Assembly (NCBI GenBank): GCA_036346205.1
Contig: JARFJB010000821.1
Span: forward strand, 2,808,722-2,872,721
DNA length: 64,000 nt
Direction: 5' to 3'
DNA from: Vesta saturnalis
Taxonomy: Eukaryota; Arthropoda; Insecta; Coleoptera; Lampyridae
Below the pieces are notes generated by a model. The model was not told where the DNA came from, did no database searches, and worked only from the letters and a program-made list of their open reading frames with translations. Both the position numbers and the translations under genes were made by a program. Of this stretch, positions 60,205 to 64,000 are shown in pieces (the first letter of the stretch is position 1; every line of letters begins with the position of its first letter).

Positions 60205-60660
60205 TAAATCAGAAGGTCAATCGCGTACACGTCAGTATAGCTATGCTGATCTAATTCACTTTGGCCATGATATTTTTTAAGGTCATTGAAGGTCACGCGC
60301 GGGACTTTTTTTAAGCTGCTGGGGAAATGTTCAAGGTCACCAAACAATTCTATTTTGTCTAGTTAAGACCATGTGTTAAATCACGATTTTCAAGACCACC
60401 TGCAGGGGTATCGTGTTACAGTTCAGACATATTGTTGTCTATGCTAAAAGGTAGATCAAGTTTAAATGGTTCATGTATTGGCTAAATTTTCCTTAAGGTC
60501 AAATTCTTGGAAATAGCAAAATAAGCATTCCTAATCAATGACTTGTATAAGTCTTAGAAGTTATTACAATTCCTAGAAATCAAAAGCCACCTGCAGAGGT
60601 ATCCCGACCATACCCGATTTTATCCGATCCTACTATTCAAGGTCAAATTCTTGGAAAGAA
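60205..60660 (+). repeat. degenerate repeat with six same-strand AGGTCA half-sites
   Basis: AGGTCA occurs near 60214, 60280, 60289, 60334, 60495 and 60640, always on this strand; two are preceded as TTCAAGGTCA, the extended site used by FTZ-F1/ERR-type nuclear receptors. GGTCAAATTCTTGGAAA and CACCTGCAGRGGTATC each occur twice, ~145-190 bases apart, so the sites are partly explained by a tandem duplication. Confidence 0.5.
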
Positions 60661-60956
60661 GCATTTCTAATTAATGAATTTTATAACTAGCTGTGCGCTG
60701 GTATCAGCAGGGGGGCAATTCTGCGAAATCTAAACAGTTCGTGGAAACATGAAGAATGAATGCTATTACCTTATCCTATCTTATCCGATGTTTTAGCTTA
60801 TATGCAACTAAATTTGTTAACCTTAACAAAAAGTTGTGAGCAATTGGAAGGGAAGAATTAGATACCTGTGTAAAGTAATGTAGCATAATCTATAAAGAAA
60901 GTCTAAAATTGCAAGCTATGCGTCTAGACTTTATACATTTTAAAATTATTCGACCG

Positions 60957-60957
<1 letters not shown>

Positions 60958-61014
<57 letters not shown>
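60958..61014. repeat. GT microsatellite
   Basis: About 28 uninterrupted GT dinucleotides, directly before the polymerase fragment. Confidence 0.95.
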
Positions 61015-61015
<1 letters not shown>

Positions 61016-61019
61016 GCTT

Positions 61020-61304
61020 ACTAGATTTATTTCTGAAAGTCTGCATGAAACTATAATTTTTATGAACTTGAATGCGGTTTATGTAGGTGCTACCCGAGCA
61101 AGCGTCAAACAGATCACGATACATGATTATAAACAGGTTTTATTTGATGGTAATGTAATAAGACGATATCAACATCTGATAAGGTCAAAGAAACATGATG
61201 TGTTTACCATCAAACAAAATAAAGTAATACTTAATCCCTACGATGATAAACGTTCAGTAAATCTAGATTTCACTGATACTAGACCTTGGGGGTATAACTT
61301 TTAG
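61020..61304 (+). pseudogene. Polinton/adintovirus-type DNA polymerase B, C-terminal fragment
   Basis: The frame ends with a block of Lys/Val-rich sequence, HLIRSKKHDVFTIKQNKVIL, NPYDDKRSVNLDF and a Trp-Gly-Tyr end before TAG at 61302. Protein-primed DNA polymerases of Polinton/Maverick elements and adintoviruses end in this order: an Arg-Ser-x-x-His-x-(h)-(Y/F)-T motif, Asp-Asp-Lys-Arg, then an Asp and a final aromatic/Gly. The catalytic palm lies upstream in such proteins and is missing here; the start is lost in a GT repeat. It is a fragment only, with no other Polinton gene (integrase, packaging ATPase, capsid) seen in the window. Confidence 0.6.
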
Positions 61305-61437
61305 TCTTGCGATTCAGAGAAAAATTTCTAAAATCTTTCTTTCTCTTTGCTGTTCGATAATTTATGATTTTCATAAAGTGTGGGAAACTTTTTAATCAAA
61401 ATATTAATAAAAGTATTAAATTAGTCAAAGAGTCGTT

Positions 61438-61716
61438 TTAAACAGTTTCTTCCAAAGGCGCCTCTGAACATTTTAAAATTACATCTGCACAATAATTACA
61501 TTTAAATTTCTTTAGTGCAGAATTCGCTAAATACCCCGATACACGGCCGTCGAATGGTGACTGAGGACGGATAAACGAATGGGACGGATTTGTGTAGGTA
61601 CTGCCAAGCTGATGCTGCTCCATATTGTGAAAACCACACACCAACCTACACCAACTGTTAGTCGTGCGATGTAAGGCTGTCAACAGGAGACCCGTTGTTA
61701 TGCAGAATGTGTACAC
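61438..61716 (-). pseudogene. possible transposase C-terminal fragment
   Basis: The minus-strand frame contains FDGRVSGYLANSALKKFKCN then YCADVILKC and an acidic end. A Gly-Tyr-(V/I/L)-Ala-x-x-x-Leu-x-x-x-x-Cys-x-x-Cys block is common near the C-terminus of P-element/THAP9-type and some hAT transposases. Nothing else in the frame supports that family. Confidence 0.3.
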
Positions 61717-61916
61717 ATCGGGTGACGATGAATATTGGATTCAACCTTTACAGTTATTGTTTACATGTAATAAACTATTAAGACCTTTTGCTCTTTTTTA
61801 TAACAAACACGGAAAGTCAAAGAAGAATGTAATCGCAAATACGAACAATAAGGTATCTGGAATTGGCGGGGGGGGAGGGGGGTTAAGGCTATGTGACAAG
61901 TTTAAAAGTCCTTACC

Positions 61917-62425
61917 GTATCTCATGAGATAGTATGCAGTCCCCATACTACTTCAAATTACCCCCCATAACAATTAAATCTAATTTTAGAATATACTACT
62001 GCTAGGTGGAGCCACGATGAACCTCTATTACAGAACACTTTCATTAGTTTTAAAAATACTCCAGTAGATGGTGTCACAAACAATCAGGGGCCCGACAATG
62101 TGGCTTCTACCTGGGAACAAGCTCCGGAGGCCTATAGATGTCTTATGAGATAGTATGCGGGCCCCTCAATACTATTTCAAATTTCTAGTTTTCCCGCCAT
62201 AGTAACAAGGGTCGAAGGTCCTACATACAACAAGGTCCGGAGTTCTACAGCTGTTTCATGAGATGCAGGCCTCCTTATCAGAATAATATTTCAAATTTCG
62301 AGTTTTCACGCCATAACCATTAACGGAACATCTACTTTTAAAAATATACCGATAGGTGGAGCCACGATCAACCTCTATTGCAGAAAACATTTATTAGCTT
62401 TAAAAATACACCGCCAGATGATGCC
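61917..62425. repeat. interleaved imperfect tandem repeats
   Basis: Two motifs alternate: AGGTGGAGCCACGATGAACC with CTTTAAAAATAC(A/T)CC (near 62005 and 62355), and CTCATGAGATAGTATGC with ACTATTTCAAATTTC (near 61920, 62145 and 62265). Spacing is about 120-350 bases. Less A+T-rich than average. Confidence 0.7.
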
Positions 62426-62429
62426 ACAA

Positions 62430-62760
62430 ACAAACAAACAAAACCAACCAATCAGAATATAGAGCCTTAGGCCACCAATAAGAGCACAGATCCTGAAGGC
62501 TGGGCGGAGTCTAAGGACCAGTGAACCAGAAGCCTACCCTTAGGTTCCTCAATCAGAATGCGCACCCTGTGGCAGTATGCGCGCGCGACCAATTAGCTGG
62601 AAGGGGACGTGGCCTACCCCTAGGCCCTCCAATCAGAACCCATGGCTTGGGGCAGTATGCGCGCACGGCCAATCAGTTGAAAGCGGGAGGGGTCACGTGC
62701 GGGCAGGAACGTACCACTTTAATTGTGACGTCATCCGATTAAAAGTGGTAGGGGTCGGAC
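62430..62760 (+). promoter_or_regulatory. CCAAT-rich tandem repeat, promoter-like
   Basis: CCAATCAG or a close variant occurs near 62449, 62628 and 62671, with CCAAT also at 62474 and 62590. Two ~80-base direct repeats (CCTACCC(C)TAGG ... CAGTATGCGCGC) begin near 62535 and 62613. A GGGCGGAG GC box, a CACGTG E box (62695) and TGACGTCATC (62728) follow. CCAAT, GC, E-box and CRE motifs together resemble a pol II promoter reading rightwards, but no TATA box, initiator or downstream gene is proven. Confidence 0.4.
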
Positions 62761-62766
62761 ATCTTT

Positions 62767-62841
62767 CTACTAGCGTCTAAAGACAGTCATGTAAAAGTAT
62801 TCAAAGAAAATCCCGTTGTAAGTTTTACCAGAATTAAAGAG
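62767..62841 (+). other. short open segment ending at a splice-donor-like site
   Basis: Downstream of the CCAAT-rich block one frame reads KDSHVKVFKENPVVSFTRIK and Glu, then GTATGT at 62842. There is no ATG in this frame and no matching acceptor exon is identified, so it may be a coding relic or chance. Confidence 0.25.
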
Positions 62842-63289
62842 GTATGTAAAAAACCGTCATATTAAAATCAATTTATCCCACAGTTGAAGTTTTTCACGTG
62901 TTTTATATGTTAGTTTTCAGTGACTAAAATCACTAGTGACTAAATTTTATATCAACAACGTATTCATGACAACCGATCGACTGACCATGACAACCAAGAC
63001 CTGGCTGCTTGACTCTTTTTATTTAAATAATCTCTTCAAGTTGTTCCTTTAAAAAAATGCAACTATTGGACAAAACGTCGCGTATCACACGTGAGTGAAA
63101 TGCCATTATACGCACGTGAGAATTTGTCGCACTCGCGCAAGCACTCGTGCGTCAAAAATCTCACTTGCTTATAATGGCTTATTCCACTCGCTTGTAATAT
63201 AATCAACAATTATTGAATGATGTAAATATTCTGAAAAAAATAACACTTTCATTGGCAAAATGGTGTGAAATTATATATTTATTTATTTT
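62842..63289. other. no gene recognised
   Basis: Contains a short region rich in CACGTGAG and GCACTCGTGC palindromic motifs near 63090-63160; otherwise nothing. Confidence 0.45.
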
Positions 63290-63440
63290 GTGCAAGTTTT
63301 CAGACAGCAACTTCTGGCCTTCGTCCGGCGTCATATCAAAGTGGCGTAAGTGCCAGAGTAACACAAAGTGACAAAAATTTGTAAGGTATAACTAGATTCG
63401 AGAATTAAAATTAGATCACTGTTGTAGACTGCATAACTTT
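63290..63440 (-). other. Penelope-like element 3' flank
   Basis: On the minus strand, just after the coding end, lies a segment with CGGACGAAGGCCAGAAG and TCTGAAAAC. It has the spacing of a hammerhead core (CNGANGA ... GAAA) but not its exact bases, so it may be a decayed ribozyme-bearing terminal repeat. Confidence 0.3.
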
Positions 63441-64000
63441 CAGTTCTTGAAAATAGACACGCAGGTATCGGACAGTTCATATTCATTATCCTTGTTCATG
63501 TTGTTAGGCTGTTTCAGAATTTCAATAGCTTCTCGAATCTTCCTTGAGTACCAATTCCCACCCTTACCCAGAATTCTTGTGTTTCCAAATTTGATATTGT
63601 GCAGAGTGTTTAAGGTATGTTCATTTGATTTAATAGAATGAAGTAAGCATGTATCTTTTGTGTTCAGTTAACTTGGTGTTAATTCTTCTCCGAGTTTTAC
63701 CACAAAAGCATGGTACTTCTAAAACACCACATGTATGTAATGGTATTTGTGCTTTGGCAGGATTCAGAAGATTTCGAATTTTAATACTGCTTTTGCAAGC
63801 TACTTTTATATTATGCTTTTGTAACATTTTACCAATTTTATTCGTTGTGTTTGCAAGGAAAGGTAAAATGGCAAACTTATTGAAGTTGTAGATTTATCTT
63901 CCGTGGGTATCGTTTGTCCCGGGTGGAATGACTTTGTAATTTGTTGTTTGTAGGAGCCATTATTTATGAAGACCTTTTCAAGATAGTTTAATTCATGTTG
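63441..64000 (-). pseudogene. Penelope-like element, GIY-YIG endonuclease end (runs off the window)
   Basis: Minus-strand frames give MLQKHNIKVACKSSIKIRNL, LNPAKAQIPLHTCGVLEVPC, FCGKTRRRINTKLTEHKRYM and, after a frameshift, EIREAIEILKQPNNMNKDNE with YELSD. This is the connector plus GIY-YIG region typical of Penelope-like elements: the Cys of CGVLEVPCxCG, the Arg of Arg-Arg-Ile-Asn-Thr-Lys and the late Glu of Arg-Glu-Ala-Ile-Glu are present. The second Tyr motif is altered (Gly-Lys-Thr). The RT part would lie beyond 64000. It complements the RT-only relic at 5040-6060. Confidence 0.8.

Noticed and set aside
1..64000. CRISPR array, bacterial operon, riboswitch or phage attachment site
   Set aside because: No regularly spaced direct repeats with unique spacers, no Shine-Dalgarno-led gene clusters; the sequence is clearly eukaryotic.

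Overview
The window looks like insect nuclear DNA, possibly from a beetle or a related order with a repeat-rich genome. The evidence is high A+T, canonical GT-AG introns, and a dense population of insect-type transposable elements: APE-RT LINEs, RTE relics, Penelope-like elements, mariner-type and piggyBac DNA transposons, and Polinton-type remnants. No bacterial operon, rRNA gene or CRISPR array is visible. Everything here was read by eye, so repeat boundaries are good to a few bases where a terminus is quoted and to tens of bases elsewhere.

Only one host-type gene is convincing. Three exons on the + strand (11174-11476, 48241-48363, 48414-48692) are all in phase 0, have consensus splice sites and end in a TGA. 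They would encode the C-terminal part of a membrane protein: one hydrophobic segment, a Cys-rich juxtamembrane patch, a proline-rich stretch, a basic His/Lys/Arg-rich stretch and a Ser/Cys-rich tail. If they belong together, the intron between the first two is about 36.8 kb and holds most of the transposons listed. The 5' part of the gene lies left of the window or was not recognised.

Left part (1-11 kb): an antisense LINE relic is split by an 853-bp inverted-repeat element with an 8-bp target duplication. Next come a ~1.4-kb palindrome, a decayed Penelope-like reverse transcriptase (5040-6060, minus), and a ~5-kb inverted-repeat element (6068-11036) carrying a candidate hammerhead ribozyme (6441-6512, minus) and a 5'-truncated LINE. 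Middle-left (13-26.7 kb): a 6-kb foldback element (13070-19062) has tandem repeats at its centre. It is followed by a ~125-bp minisatellite, a tRNA-Ala-like foldback insertion with a 12-bp target duplication, and a second composite inverted-repeat element (about 21308-26325) flanked by ~330-bp direct repeats. The foldback element and this composite share tandem units and a diverged minus-strand coding segment that I do not recognise.

Middle (26.7-48 kb): two RTE relics, two IS630/Tc1-like transposase relics, a piggyBac relic, a 2.9-kb mariner-like transposon with ~0.75-kb inverted arms, two MITEs and a possible LTR with a primer-binding-like site, separated by A+T-rich DNA in which I see nothing. 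Right (49-64 kb): another mariner-like element; a mariner (51265-55751) interrupted by a nearly full-length 3.2-kb LINE and by a MITE; a Harbinger-type Myb-like relic; a relic of a recurrent invertebrate protein; the C-terminus of a Polinton-type DNA polymerase B; a CCAAT-rich tandem repeat; and the endonuclease end of a second Penelope-like element running off the window.

The genes do not form a pathway. The window records repeated nested insertion, with one LINE family (four copies, visibly near-identical over long stretches) as the most recent mover.
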